The notes under the pieces were generated by a model that saw nothing but the letters and a program-made list of their open reading frames with translations, searched no databases and was not told the DNA's origin. Positions 44,838 to 52,511 of a stretch of 64,000 bases of DNA are shown here, piece after piece. This stretch comes from Clostridiaceae bacterium (GTDB taxonomy: Bacteria; Bacillota; Clostridia; TANB77; CAG-508), in contig JAETPW010000002.1 of NCBI GenBank assembly GCA_021771025.1, forward strand, positions 97,169-161,168. Reading direction: 5' to 3'. Within the stretch, counting starts at the first letter, position 1; every line of letters begins with the position of its first letter. A program made the translations under genes and the position numbers.

Positions 44838-45450
44838 GTTTTTCGCCTCCTTTGTTATTGTTTTCCCATTTTATATAATCCTGTTTATACATTTTATGTG
44901 ATAATATATTTTCTTCTTCATCTTTTTTATTCCATATCTGTAATTCCCAAGGAAATGAAAAATTGTCTTTTTTAAAGTATACATGAGTTGCTATATACTT
45001 ATTTTTAGATGAATCTATACATTTCAAATTAATATGGTTTTCTTTTATCCAATCACGTATTTTTTCATGGGAAATATATGATTCTAAAATAATGCGCAAA
45101 CCATAAATATCATTAAAGCATTTATTAATGGATATATTCCCATTTTCATGATTTTGTTTATAATTTTTAAATTTATATTCGATTGAATTTTGAGCTTTTA
45201 TTCTTGTATTAATTTTACACTTGCCAAAATCATTGTTTTGTAAATCAAACGAGAATGTATTAATTGTTTGATTGATGAATAATCGGTAAGCAAAAACTAG
45301 AGGCAATAATTCTCCTGTTTGGGCTAAATCGTTTATTGTTTTCTTTTTTAAGTTGACTTTCTGATAACTATCACATTTTTCCCAATTACTTGCCTCTTTC
45401 TTATATTCGATTTCAATCATTTGAATTAATTTATTCAATGTGGCAAACAT
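44809..45450 (-). CDS. ToxSAS-type toxin: RelA/SpoT-like synthetase
   Basis: 213 residues. The small alarmone synthetase pattern is visible: R83, K85 and S89 in NTRIKAQNSIEYKF, D114/G117/R119 in NDIYGLRII, Y152 and H156 in YIATH, E169/Q171 in WELQIW, and H185/Y188 in SHKMYKQ. Stand-alone RelA/SpoT-like proteins paired with Panacea or other antitoxins are toxins that pyrophosphorylate the tRNA 3' CCA end or make ppApp; which one applies here cannot be told. The start follows AAAAGGGAGAGAT. It forms a two-gene unit with the antitoxin and lies next to a MITE copy. Confidence 0.82.
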   Translation of the reverse strand: MFATLNKLIQMIEIEYKKEASNWEKCDSYQKVNLKKKTINDLAQTGELLPLVFAYRLFINQTINTFSFDLQNNDFGKCKINTRIKAQNSIEYKFKNYKQNHENGNISINKCFNDIYGLRIILESYISHEKIRDWIKENHINLKCIDSSKNKYIATHVYFKKDNFSFPWELQIWNKKDEEENILSHKMYKQDYIKWENNNKGGEKHGETFCDHE

Positions 45451-45532
45451 ATATCTCTCCCTTTTTCATGATTAATTATAACAGAATATAATAAAAAGTC
45501 AATAGTTAATCAAACATTTTTTCGTTTTTTTT

Positions 45533-45775
45533 GTTACTGGTTAACACTTTTACACTAAAGTAGCCTGAAAGTCAGTAATCGGTAATGTTATATAGCCTTA
45601 ATTTACGTTTAACAGTTCCCTAAGACCCGCGCCCAAGCTTAAAACCCGATCATCTGCTTCTTTGTGAGGGACTTAAGGGTTTTAAAAAGCGACTTCTATG
45701 GAAAACTAAATTAAGGCTATATAACATTACCGATTACTGACTTTCAGGCGGACTCATTCCTCAAAACTACTTTAG
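45533..45775. mobile_element. MITE-like element, copy 3 (right end altered)
   Basis: Left end GTTACTGGTTAA, core as in copies 1 and 2 (CCCTAAGACCCGCG, TTAAAACCC/GGGTTTTAA), and right segment GGACTCATTCCTCAAAACT. The arms (45563-45605 and 45707-45749) are perfectly complementary over 43 nt but have no sequence in common with the arms of the other copies. The right terminal repeat is lost and the element abuts the stop codon of the CDF gene. Confidence 0.85.
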
Positions 45776-45781
45776 GTGCAC

Positions 45782-46946
45782 TTATTCTTCAACAAAAGGT
45801 CTATCCACAGTAATGACAAAATAATACGGTATTGTTTCTTCTGCAAAAGCCTTTGCTAGCACCTGAACCAGTTCTTCTTTTTCTCTATTTTTTCCAAAAG
45901 GAACCACAACATCAAAAATAACATTAATATGAGATTTAGCAACTACCATACGAAAATCGTGAATTTTCAAACTTTTATCATATTGCCCGTAAAGCTTGTA
46001 CCACTTTTCTTTCAGTTTCTTGTGTTTTTTGATCATTTAAGTTTAGTGGATCCATATGTATGGTTAGTTGGATACCTAATTCTTCTTTAAATTCACGTTC
46101 GATTGTATCCATTAAATCATGAGCAACTAGCATATCCATATCAGCTGGAATTTCAGCATGGACAGTCACAAAATCATTTCCTACTCCGTAATTGTGAATG
46201 ACTAAATCATGAATTCCCTTAATTTCTGGGTGAAGTAATATCTTTTTCTTGATCTGTTTTACTTGTTCTTTACTCGGAACTACTCCTAATAAGGGATCCA
46301 TTGTTTCTTTTACCATTTTAGCAGCAGAGATAATGATAAATAAGGAAACGATTAATCCCATATAGGCATCTATATTAATATGAAAAATACCCATGATTAT
46401 CATTGCTACTAAAACTGCACTAGTCGATAAAATATCGTTTCTCGCGTCCATGGCAGTTGCTTTAATGGTTTGGGAATGAATGGATTTAGCAAAATCTAAA
46501 TATACTAACATTTGCCCTACTTTTCCTAAAATAGCAATAATCAAAACAAGATAAGTAGAAGTAGTAATCAATATTTCCTCAGGGGCAAATATTTTATCGA
46601 TCGAAGATTTAGCAAAAAGTACTCCCATCATTAAAATTAAAATCGCTACCCCCATTCCTGTCATATATTCATATCTCGCATATCCATAAGGATGCTTTTG
46701 GTCTGCTGGTTTATTGGCTAGTTTAAATCCTAAAATCGTCAATAAACAAGATCCAGAATCTGATAAATTGTTAAAAGCATCTGCCATGATGGTGACACTA
46801 TGAGATAACAGCCCGATGATACATTTGATGGTAAATAATAAAAAGTTCGTGACAATCCCAAATATTCCGGAAACTACACCATAACGGTTTCTTACTTTTG
46901 GATCATCTACTTCTTGGTAATTTTTAATGAATAATTGTTTAATCAT
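45782..46946 (-). CDS. Cation diffusion facilitator, one +1 shift at CGG
   Basis: Zn/Co/Fe-type metal exporter of the CDF family; six membrane helices, metal sites HSVTIMADAFNNLSDSGSCL and MDARNDILSTSAV, then a cytoplasmic domain. Frame 0 stops at 45978. Skipping the C of CGG at 45987-45989 (TTA CGG GCA becomes TTA GGG CAA) continues into YDKSLKIHDFRMV and NVIFDVVVPF, the conserved end of clostridial CDF proteins, giving about 387 residues. The ATG follows AGAGGGCGAAAT. Without the shift it would lack its last 66 residues. Confidence 0.88.
45987..45989 (-). other. +1 frameshift site in the CDF gene (in-frame CGG)
   Basis: Frame 0 reads TTA CGG GCA ATA TGA. Omitting the C gives TTA GGG CAA TAT GAT and rejoins the conserved C-terminal domain. 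Gly is the shifted codon. Confidence 0.8.
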
Positions 46947-46991
46947 ATTTCGCCCTCTTTTACTACGTTTATTTTTAATTATACTACTTTT

Positions 46992-48275
46992 TTACTTTAT
47001 TTTTTTCATGGGAGCATATAATTTCAAGGTAAAGGTAGTTCCTGTTTCTCCTTGTTTTCGTGAGCTTTTTACTTTGATTTCTCCCCCTTGGTTAAGGATA
47101 ATGCTTTTGGTAAAGGCAAGCCCTAGCCCCAAACTATCCTCTTTACTATTTTCTGCTTTATAAAATCGTTCAAAAATGTGGTGAATATCGTTAGGGCCTA
47201 TTCCCTCTCCATTATCTTTGATGATCATTTTGGTAAATAAATGATTTTGCTCTACTTTAATGTGGATAATTTTCCCTTGATGTTCAATAGCATTTTTTAT
47301 GATATTACTAATAGCCTCTTGTGTCCATTTTTTATCACAAGCTACTTTTTCATCTCTTGCCTCTATTGTTATATGGGCTTTTTCTACTTCACACATGGTA
47401 TGAAAATTTTCTTTAACTTCTTGTAACAGGGGCAGGCAAGGTTCCCACTTTTTTTCTAAACGCAACGTTTTGGAATCCAGTTTTGCCATATCTAGTAGTG
47501 TTTTGATTAACCATTTCATTCGATCAACTTCTTGTGCCATTTGATCTAAAAATTCCTGTTTCTTTTCTAGTGGAAGTTCCTGATACAAAAGGTCATTAAT
47601 CATCGTAAGTGAGGTAAGTGGTGTTTTTAATTGGTGAGAAATATCAGCCATTAATTTTTCGGTTTGTTTTTGGTTTAAGGCTAATAATTGATTTTGTTCT
47701 TTTAACATAACCGTCATGCGATAGATGTCATTTCGTAAAAGGCTAAATTCTCCTTCTTCTTGTTCTTTAATTCCTACTATTTCTTTCCCTTGTAAAATTT
47801 CTTGGCAATACTGATCTAAGAGTTTAATCTCTTTCTCGTGTTTTTTCTTCGTTTGATAAATAAGAATGAAAACCATAAACATTCCTATAAGCCATGTAAG
47901 CCCAAAATATAAAACGAGTTTAGTTGTTATTTGACTTAAGTTTGTTTGGTTAAAAAACTTTTCAGGAGAAAATCCATATTTTTTTAATTCATCTTTGTCA
48001 TTTTTTCCTTCGTTAAGCTTATCGCTTCCCGCTTCTCTTTCTTCTTGTGATTTTCTTTCTTCTTTTTCTACTTCTTGTATTTTTTGGATGATTTCCTTAT
48101 TTTTGCTTGGGTCATCTTCACCGATTACTTCCATTATTTGATTGGTGTAATGGTACCATTCTTGCTGATACATTTGCTCTAATCCTATGGTAATGCCTAT
48201 GGTTGCTATCGTAATTAGAAATATAATCATGAGTAACAAAACAATAAATTTCTTATTTTCCCTTTTTTTCATCAT
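46992..48275 (-). CDS. Sensor histidine kinase
   Basis: 427 residues. Two membrane helices (~9-31 and ~120-142) frame a mostly charged extracellular loop; the H-box is MADISHQLKTPLTSL, the N-box ISNIIKNAIEHQ and the G-boxes KDNGEGIG and SLGLGLAFTKSI. It is the VanS/PhoR-like type. The start overlaps the end of the response-regulator gene by 23 bp. Signal unknown; the upstream 255-residue membrane protein may help sense it, and the ABC transporter 3 kb away is a candidate target. Confidence 0.93.
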   Translation of the reverse strand: MMKKRENKKFIVLLLMIIFLITIATIGITIGLEQMYQQEWYHYTNQIMEVIGEDDPSKNKEIIQKIQEVEKEERKSQEEREAGSDKLNEGKNDKDELKKYGFSPEKFFNQTNLSQITTKLVLYFGLTWLIGMFMVFILIYQTKKKHEKEIKLLDQYCQEILQGKEIVGIKEQEEGEFSLLRNDIYRMTVMLKEQNQLLALNQKQTEKLMADISHQLKTPLTSLTMINDLLYQELPLEKKQEFLDQMAQEVDRMKWLIKTLLDMAKLDSKTLRLEKKWEPCLPLLQEVKENFHTMCEVEKAHITIEARDEKVACDKKWTQEAISNIIKNAIEHQGKIIHIKVEQNHLFTKMIIKDNGEGIGPNDIHHIFERFYKAENSKEDSLGLGLAFTKSIILNQGGEIKVKSSRKQGETGTTFTLKLYAPMKKIK

Positions 48276-48964
48276 TTAAACCTTTTCCTTGTTCAATTTT
48301 GTATCCTAGTCCTCTTACTGTTTGAATAATTTTCGGATGATTGGGATCTTCTTCTATTTTTTCTCTAATGCGTTTGATATAAACGGTTAATGTGTTATCA
48401 TTTACATAATTTTCATTATTATCCCATATATTAGCTAGAATTTGTCCTCTAGAAATAATTCTTCCTTGGTTTTCTCCTAATAAAACTAAAATTTTATACT
48501 CTAATGCGGTCATTTCTACTTCTTGTTGATTACGGAAAACTTTTGCCTTATCTAAATTAATGGTAACATTTTGCAAGTGTAATAACTCCTCTTCATTAGG
48601 TTGTTTCGTATGACGTAGTACATTTTTTATGCGAAGCAATAATTCTCTTGCATGAAAAGGTTTGGTAATGTAGTCATCTGCACCTAGTTCTAACCCTTTA
48701 ATAATATTTTTTTCTTCGTCTAATGCTGTCAAAAAGATAACCGGTATGTTTCTCTCTTTTTTTATCTTTTGGTATAATTCATAACCATCACTATCTGGCA
48801 GAGTAATATCCAATAAGGCTAAACCAAATGGTTTAGCCTTTAACTTCTCTATCGCCTGTTTGCCGATTCATGGCAGACGTAAGTTCAAATCCTTCTTGCT
48901 TAAGATAATATTTTACTGTACTTTGTATGATTTGATCATCTTCTACTAATAAAATGTTTATCAT
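48253..48964 (-). CDS. OmpR-family response regulator, one +1 shift at CGG
   Basis: The ATG at 48964 overlaps the stop of the upstream gene (ATGA) and follows AGGAGT. Residues 1-33 are MINILLVEDDQ...ELTSAMN; frame 0 then ends at codon 43. Skipping the C of CGG at 48863-48865 gives NGKQAIEKLKAKPFGLALLD, the conserved receiver sequence with phospho-Asp in LLDITLP, then the winged-helix domain ending VRGLGYKIEQG. Total about 236 residues, normal for the family. Co-transcribed with the kinase. Confidence 0.9.
48863..48865 (-). other. +1 frameshift site in the response-regulator gene (in-frame CGG, codon 34)
   Basis: Frame 0 reads ATG AAT CGG CAA ACA. Omitting the C gives AAT GGC AAA CAG, encoding the highly conserved Asn-Gly turn of receiver domains. 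Confidence 0.85.
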
Positions 48965-49728
48965 TTTAACTTTACTCCTAATGAATTATATTGATTCAAT
49001 AACGTATAATTTTGGAAAAGTATAGTATTGTTTTGTATTTCCCACTTTCCTTTATTTTGCTTTAAGAAATCAATTATCTCTTGAACTGTTGTTAATTTAT
49101 CTTGTAGATTTTGTATTTGTGTCTCCATTTGTGTTTTCACTTCTTGTAGGTCTTTTTTCGTTTCTTCATCAAACATAAGAGACAGATATAATTCTTCTTC
49201 CTTTTCGGTTAATCCTTGTTTTTTGGCAAACTCATTTACGGCATTTTCTTGTAAATAATAAGTAGCCTCATTAGCAGTATTGCTTATTTTATCTTTCATT
49301 TCTGTAATAAATGCTGTAGTCTTGGTAAACTCTGGTCCATCTTCTTCATAATTTTTAGCACTAAGCATATTCATCAATTTTTCATCTTCAATCAATTCCA
49401 TCAATTTTTGTGCTGACTCTGCAAACTGATTTAAGTATGTTTTCATGGTTTTCTCAATCTTAGCATATTTCCCTGTTGTTTTAATATCTTCTACATCAAT
49501 AGTCTGTGTTAGTAAATTCATCTTTGACAAACGAGTAACTTCTTCTGCTAACAATACTCGTTGAGAGGTCTCTATCCCTATCATCGCTCCTATTATTCCC
49601 ATGCCAATTAGCAAAATAAGAACAATTACACAAGTAATAACAATACCTTTTTTCCCTTTTTTTGGCTGTTGTGGTACCTCTTCTACTCTTTTTACTTCTT
49701 GCAGCTCTTCTTTTCTTTCTTCTTCCAT
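48961..49728 (-). CDS. Single-span membrane protein with coiled-coil exterior, unknown
   Basis: 255 residues. Lys/Glu-rich cytoplasmic N-terminus (~1-28), one membrane helix (GIVITCVIVLILLIGMGIIGAM), then a long helical extracellular part (~55-235). No family recognised. GGGGGAAGTTAA precedes the ATG. It overlaps the response regulator by 4 bases, so it belongs to the two-component operon and may be an accessory sensor. Confidence 0.7.
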   Translation of the reverse strand: MEEERKEELQEVKRVEEVPQQPKKGKKGIVITCVIVLILLIGMGIIGAMIGIETSQRVLLAEEVTRLSKMNLLTQTIDVEDIKTTGKYAKIEKTMKTYLNQFAESAQKLMELIEDEKLMNMLSAKNYEEDGPEFTKTTAFITEMKDKISNTANEATYYLQENAVNEFAKKQGLTEKEEELYLSLMFDEETKKDLQEVKTQMETQIQNLQDKLTTVQEIIDFLKQNKGKWEIQNNTILFQNYTLLNQYNSLGVKLK

Positions 49729-49789
49729 TTAACTTCCCCCTTTTTGCCATTTTATCATATGATTCTTTTTTTGGCAATACCTTTTAACT

Positions 49790-49853
49790 CCCAAATTGGG
49801 GACGGGGTCAAATGGGGTAATTTTACCCTTTTTGACCCCGTCCCCAATCTGGG
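49790..49853. repeat. REP-like palindrome, TTGGGGACGGG family
   Basis: CCCAAATTGGGGACGGGGTC and GACCCCGTCCCCAATCTGGG form arms around an AT-rich loop with its own inner stem GGGTAA/TTACCC. It reaches into the last codons of the 77-residue gene that follows. Confidence 0.75.
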
Positions 49854-50056
49854 CAATTTTTTGTTATTTCTTCCCATAAGCATTGTTCTACATATTGTAG
49901 AGCTTCATATGGGGTGAGCATTTTTCCGTCTAGGCGATGTCTTGGCGTTGCTCGTATAATTTTTATTTTTTGGTTATATTCTCGCCTATATTTTTTGGCT
50001 AGTGTTTCTTTGCTTAGTCCTTGTTTCCATTGTTTAATGATTTCTTGCTTGGTCAA
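49823..50056 (-). CDS. Small HTH-like protein, 77 residues
   Basis: Starts TTG at 50056 (MTKQEIIKQWKQGLSKETLAKKYRREYNQ), six bases after AGAGGTG; the pattern LSKETLAKKYR looks like a helix-turn-helix. The last residues DWGRGQKG are encoded by the REP palindrome, so the original C-terminus may have been replaced. A 12-bp inverted repeat spans the start codon and may be its own operator. Family not recognised. Confidence 0.6.
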   Translation of the reverse strand: MTKQEIIKQWKQGLSKETLAKKYRREYNQKIKIIRATPRHRLDGKMLTPYEALQYVEQCLWEEITKNCPDWGRGQKG

Positions 50057-50086
50057 TACTAACACCTCTTTAATGTTAGTATTGAC
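50052..50086 (-). promoter_or_regulatory. Inverted repeat over the start of the HTH gene
   Basis: GTCAATACTAAC (50052-50063) and GTTAGTATTGAC (50075-50086) are perfect 12-bp arms. The ribosome site lies in the 11-nt loop and the TTG start in one arm. It could be an operator or an RNA hairpin that hides the start codon. Confidence 0.55.
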
Positions 50087-50197
50087 GTTTTTTTGTTTTT
50101 TTATGTTGCATTATTAGTATAATTGATTATTTTATGTAGCAACTATTAAAAACTATTAAATGAATAGCCCAACTTGGCATTGAGATCTCTTCCTTCA

Positions 50198-50407
50198 TTA
50201 ACTAGTGAAAAAGTCGAATATATTCATGGCTGCTGAAGTGTCTGATCGATATAATTCGGTAAAACCACATTCCTTACAACTTATGGTGATGAATTTTTTG
50301 TTTTGTACGTCAAATAATTTGGCAAAGTTTCCTCCTGTTGCTTGGAATTGGCCTTGCTCATATTTTTTACTTCCACATTTGCTACATTCCCATTGTCTTT
50401 TTTCCAT
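50198..50407 (-). CDS. DUF2082-type zinc-ribbon protein
   Basis: 69 residues: MEKRQWECSKCGSKKYEQGQ, then FQATGGNFAKLFDVQNKKFI and SCKECGFTELY. The CxxC pairs and the ATGGNFAKLFD block identify the DUF2082 nucleic-acid-binding-like zinc-ribbon family. The start at 50407 follows AAGGGATAAT. It begins just after the phosphatase stop, so the two genes are a unit. Role unknown. Confidence 0.85.
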   Translation of the reverse strand: MEKRQWECSKCGSKKYEQGQFQATGGNFAKLFDVQNKKFITISCKECGFTELYRSDTSAAMNIFDFFTS

Positions 50408-50408
50408 A

Positions 50409-50933
50409 TTATCCCTTCTTTCTTGTTTCATAATCGTATTCACGGATTTCCCCGTTTTGTAAAATGGCTGATCCTAAGATACCTGTAAAATAATATTGTA
50501 TTGCTTTTGCTGTTCCTCCATGCGTGACTAATAAAATTTTTTTGTCTTTGTATGTTTCTTGAAGTTCGTCTAAAAAGTTGGCTATTCTTTGGCAAAGGTG
50601 TTCTGTAGATTCTACTTTGTTTTTAGTCATATCGTAGCTTTCGATCTCTGAAAGAAGATTAAGGTCTAACCCTTCTAGTTTTCCAAATCCTCTTTCTACT
50701 AGTGATTCGGAATAGATAATAGGTGTATTTTCTTCTTTGGCAAGTTCTGCTGTTTCTTTTGCTCTAGATAGTGGTGAAGATATGATAAGGTCAAAGTGAT
50801 ATTGTTTTACTTTTCCCTTTGCTGCTAATGCTTGTTTTCTTCCTTCTTCATTTAATTCTATATCGCTCTGTCCTTGTAACTTTTTTTGTACATTCCAATC
50901 GGTTTGGCCATGTCGCATAACACATATTTTCAT
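50409..50933 (-). CDS. Histidine phosphatase (phosphoglycerate-mutase-like)
   Basis: 174 residues. The catalytic RHG motif is in CVMRHGQTDWNVQKKLQG, ERGFGKLEG gives the acidic residue, and VTHGG the second histidine. These are branch-1 histidine phosphatases such as CobC/GpmB with varied phosphoester substrates; the true substrate is not evident. The ATG at 50933 is preceded by AAGGAG; a GTG start three bases upstream is possible. Confidence 0.92.
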   Translation of the reverse strand: MKICVMRHGQTDWNVQKKLQGQSDIELNEEGRKQALAAKGKVKQYHFDLIISSPLSRAKETAELAKEENTPIIYSESLVERGFGKLEGLDLNLLSEIESYDMTKNKVESTEHLCQRIANFLDELQETYKDKKILLVTHGGTAKAIQYYFTGILGSAILQNGEIREYDYETRKKG

Positions 50934-51028
50934 CACTTTTCTCCTTTTAGATTTTCTGTGGTTAGTATACCATAAATTATTTTGTGTGACAAGAGTGGAC
51001 CATTTTTTTAAACTAGTAACTAATAACT

Positions 51029-51047
51029 AGTTTTGAATTGTTATTTT
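51029..51047. repeat. 19-bp repeat flanking the decayed kinase gene, copy 1
   Basis: AGTTTTGAATTGTTATTTT occurs here and again, identical, at 51947-51965, one on each side of the decayed gene. An AACTAGTAAC tract like the MITE end stands just before it. Confidence 0.55.
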
Positions 51048-51132
51048 GCCCTGGTACAGCAAAGTATACATTTAAATATAACTTTCATCCAGTCCCAACT
51101 CCTTCATCTTCATATCGAAATGAAACTTTATA

Positions 51133-51166
51133 AAAAAATACCACTCTTACTATCAGAATGGTATTT
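51133..51166 (-). terminator. Terminator of the decayed kinase gene
   Basis: AAATACCA/TGGTATTT with a T-run on the minus strand, just after the stop at 51174. Confidence 0.7.
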
Positions 51167-51173
51167 TGAGAAA

Positions 51174-51865
51174 TTAATTATGATGCAAAAAAGCTTTAAT
51201 TGCTCCTTTGCAACCAGAAAATCTTGGATTTTCTGCAATTTGGAATTGCAGAGATTCTTTTGTCAAAAAAATAGCGATGTATTCATTTGCCATTCCTCCA
51301 CCTGCTAAGAACAAACTCTTAGCATCTGTCTGTTTCATTAATACCTTGCAAACTTTGGCGAGTAGCTCTGCTGCTCTTTTCATTTTTATCACTGTCTTTT
51401 TTTCGGGCACAATTGTGATCCTAATATGCCATTAATAAGTGATAGAACGAGAAAACCTTTAAAAGATTCCTGTTCAAACGGGTAAGCTCCTATATAAGAA
51501 CCTACTGTAATTGTAAGAACTTCACCCTTGGGCATACCAGAATCCCAAAATACTGCTTCTGCATCATTAAAAATGCTAATTTTGGGAACTCCTAATGTTT
51601 CAAAATCTTTTGGTTTTAAACCTATTAATGCAGGTTGCCCCCAATAAAATTTTAGGTGATTATCTTTAACACTACCTGCACAAGCTATTGCAATACCATC
51701 AAATTTCATTTGGTATTCGTCACAAATACTTTTGATAGTATTAAGAAGATATCTTTTTGATATTCCCCATACTTTGTGAGAAATTTCGCGTTGTATTCTT
51801 CCATCTTCTGTGTAGAATTTCAAGCTCCGTGCTCCAATATCAATGGCTAAAATATTGTTTTTCAT
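51174..51865 (-). pseudogene. ROK/ASKHA sugar-kinase-like gene, frame broken
   Basis: The first part (MKNNILAIDIGARSLKFYTE... NDAEAVFWDSG... LTITVGSYIGAYP) has the actin-fold phosphate loops of ROK-type kinases. It runs out of frame at about 51405 (…LGSQLCPKK), and the C-terminal part continues in another frame (KRAAELLAKVCKVLM...FLAGGGMANEYIAIFLTKE). The break is a -1/+2 type in a CCCGAAAAAAA stretch, not at CGG. Codon 13 is CGG (51827-51829), where ROK proteins normally have a small residue. Together about 230 residues, shorter than normal; probably decaying. Confidence 0.75.
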
Positions 51866-51946
51866 AAAATTTCTCCTTTCAAATATTATAATGAAATTAT
51901 ACCATATCATATCTAAAATGTAAATTTTTTATTTTTAACTAGATAC

Positions 51947-51965
51947 AGTTTTGAATTGTTATTTT
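51947..51965. repeat. 19-bp repeat flanking the decayed kinase gene, copy 2
   Basis: Identical to 51029-51047. The pair bracket the decayed gene and could mark an old insertion or deletion. Confidence 0.55.
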
Positions 51966-52078
51966 TTACCTATTGAATTTTTCAATAATCTATTATATAC
52001 TATTAATCAACTTCTGTATTACTCTTCCAAGCTTTATGAATAATGCAAGAAGAATCTATTTGATTGAGAGGAAAAAGT

Positions 52079-52324
52079 ATGAAGAACGAACCGAGTAAAA
52101 TTTGTATCCGGTGTATGAGACCTAGGGCAGGAATTGAAAAAAAGATACGCTGTTCTTTTCAGCGTGTTTTTCAGGAAAACCCGAATTTAATTCCTAAATA
52201 CAAAGAATTTTGGTTGACTTCTTCTCTTCCTTTGAAAGAGAAGAAGGTTCGGAAATTTATGAAAGAGTTTTCTTCTACTTCCGAGTTAAAGAAGGATGAA
52301 AACTCTTACTATTTCCAAATCTAA
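52079..52324 (+). CDS. Hypothetical protein, 81 residues, two in-frame CGG codons
   Basis: MKNEPSKICIRCMRPRAGIE..., basic and without known family. GAGAGGAAAAAGT precedes the ATG at 52079. CGG occurs at codons 11 (52109) and 58 (52250); a +1 shift at the first would stop two codons later. The DNA contains a terminator-like hairpin (ACGCTG/CAGCGT then GTTTTT, near 52150-52172) inside the frame. It may therefore be a leader or regulatory frame and not a normal protein. Confidence 0.5.
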   Translation: MKNEPSKICIRCMRPRAGIEKKIRCSFQRVFQENPNLIPKYKEFWLTSSLPLKEKKVRKFMKEFSSTSELKKDENSYYFQI

Positions 52325-52326
52325 TG

Positions 52327-52367
52327 AAATCCCCAGTTTAACATATGATGTTAAACTGGGGATTTTG
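52327..52367 (+). terminator. Terminator after the 81-residue gene
   Basis: AATCCCCAGTTTAACAT and ATGTTAAACTGGGGATTTT form a long perfect stem with a T-rich end. Confidence 0.9.
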
Positions 52368-52511
52368 CTTTACCTACTTTAACATTTATTTTTAACTTTC
52401 TTTTTCTTTCTATCTCCTAGCTAAATGATTGTCATGTTCTTTTTTTCCCTTTGACCTCATATAGTGTATTAACTGCAAAGTTCAGTCATCTCATATGAGG
52501 AGGGATTTTTT

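Noticed and set aside
45782..46036. An independent 84-residue protein overlapping the CDF gene
   Set aside because: It is the CDF C-terminal domain (IHDFRMV, IFDVVVPF) in the shifted frame, not a separate gene.
16241..48865. CGG reassigned to another amino acid (Trp, Gln or Gly as a triplet)
   Set aside because: A triplet reassignment would not repair the frame; at all four sites the downstream homology is in the +1 frame.
49496..49777. 93-residue basic protein opposite in frame to the 255-residue membrane protein
   Set aside because: Same-strand alternate frame of Lys-rich codons, no ribosome site, no homology.
51389..51430. A fifth CGG-type shift in the ROK-like gene
   Set aside because: The frame change is -1/+2 and the site reads TGC CCG AAA, without an in-frame CGG.
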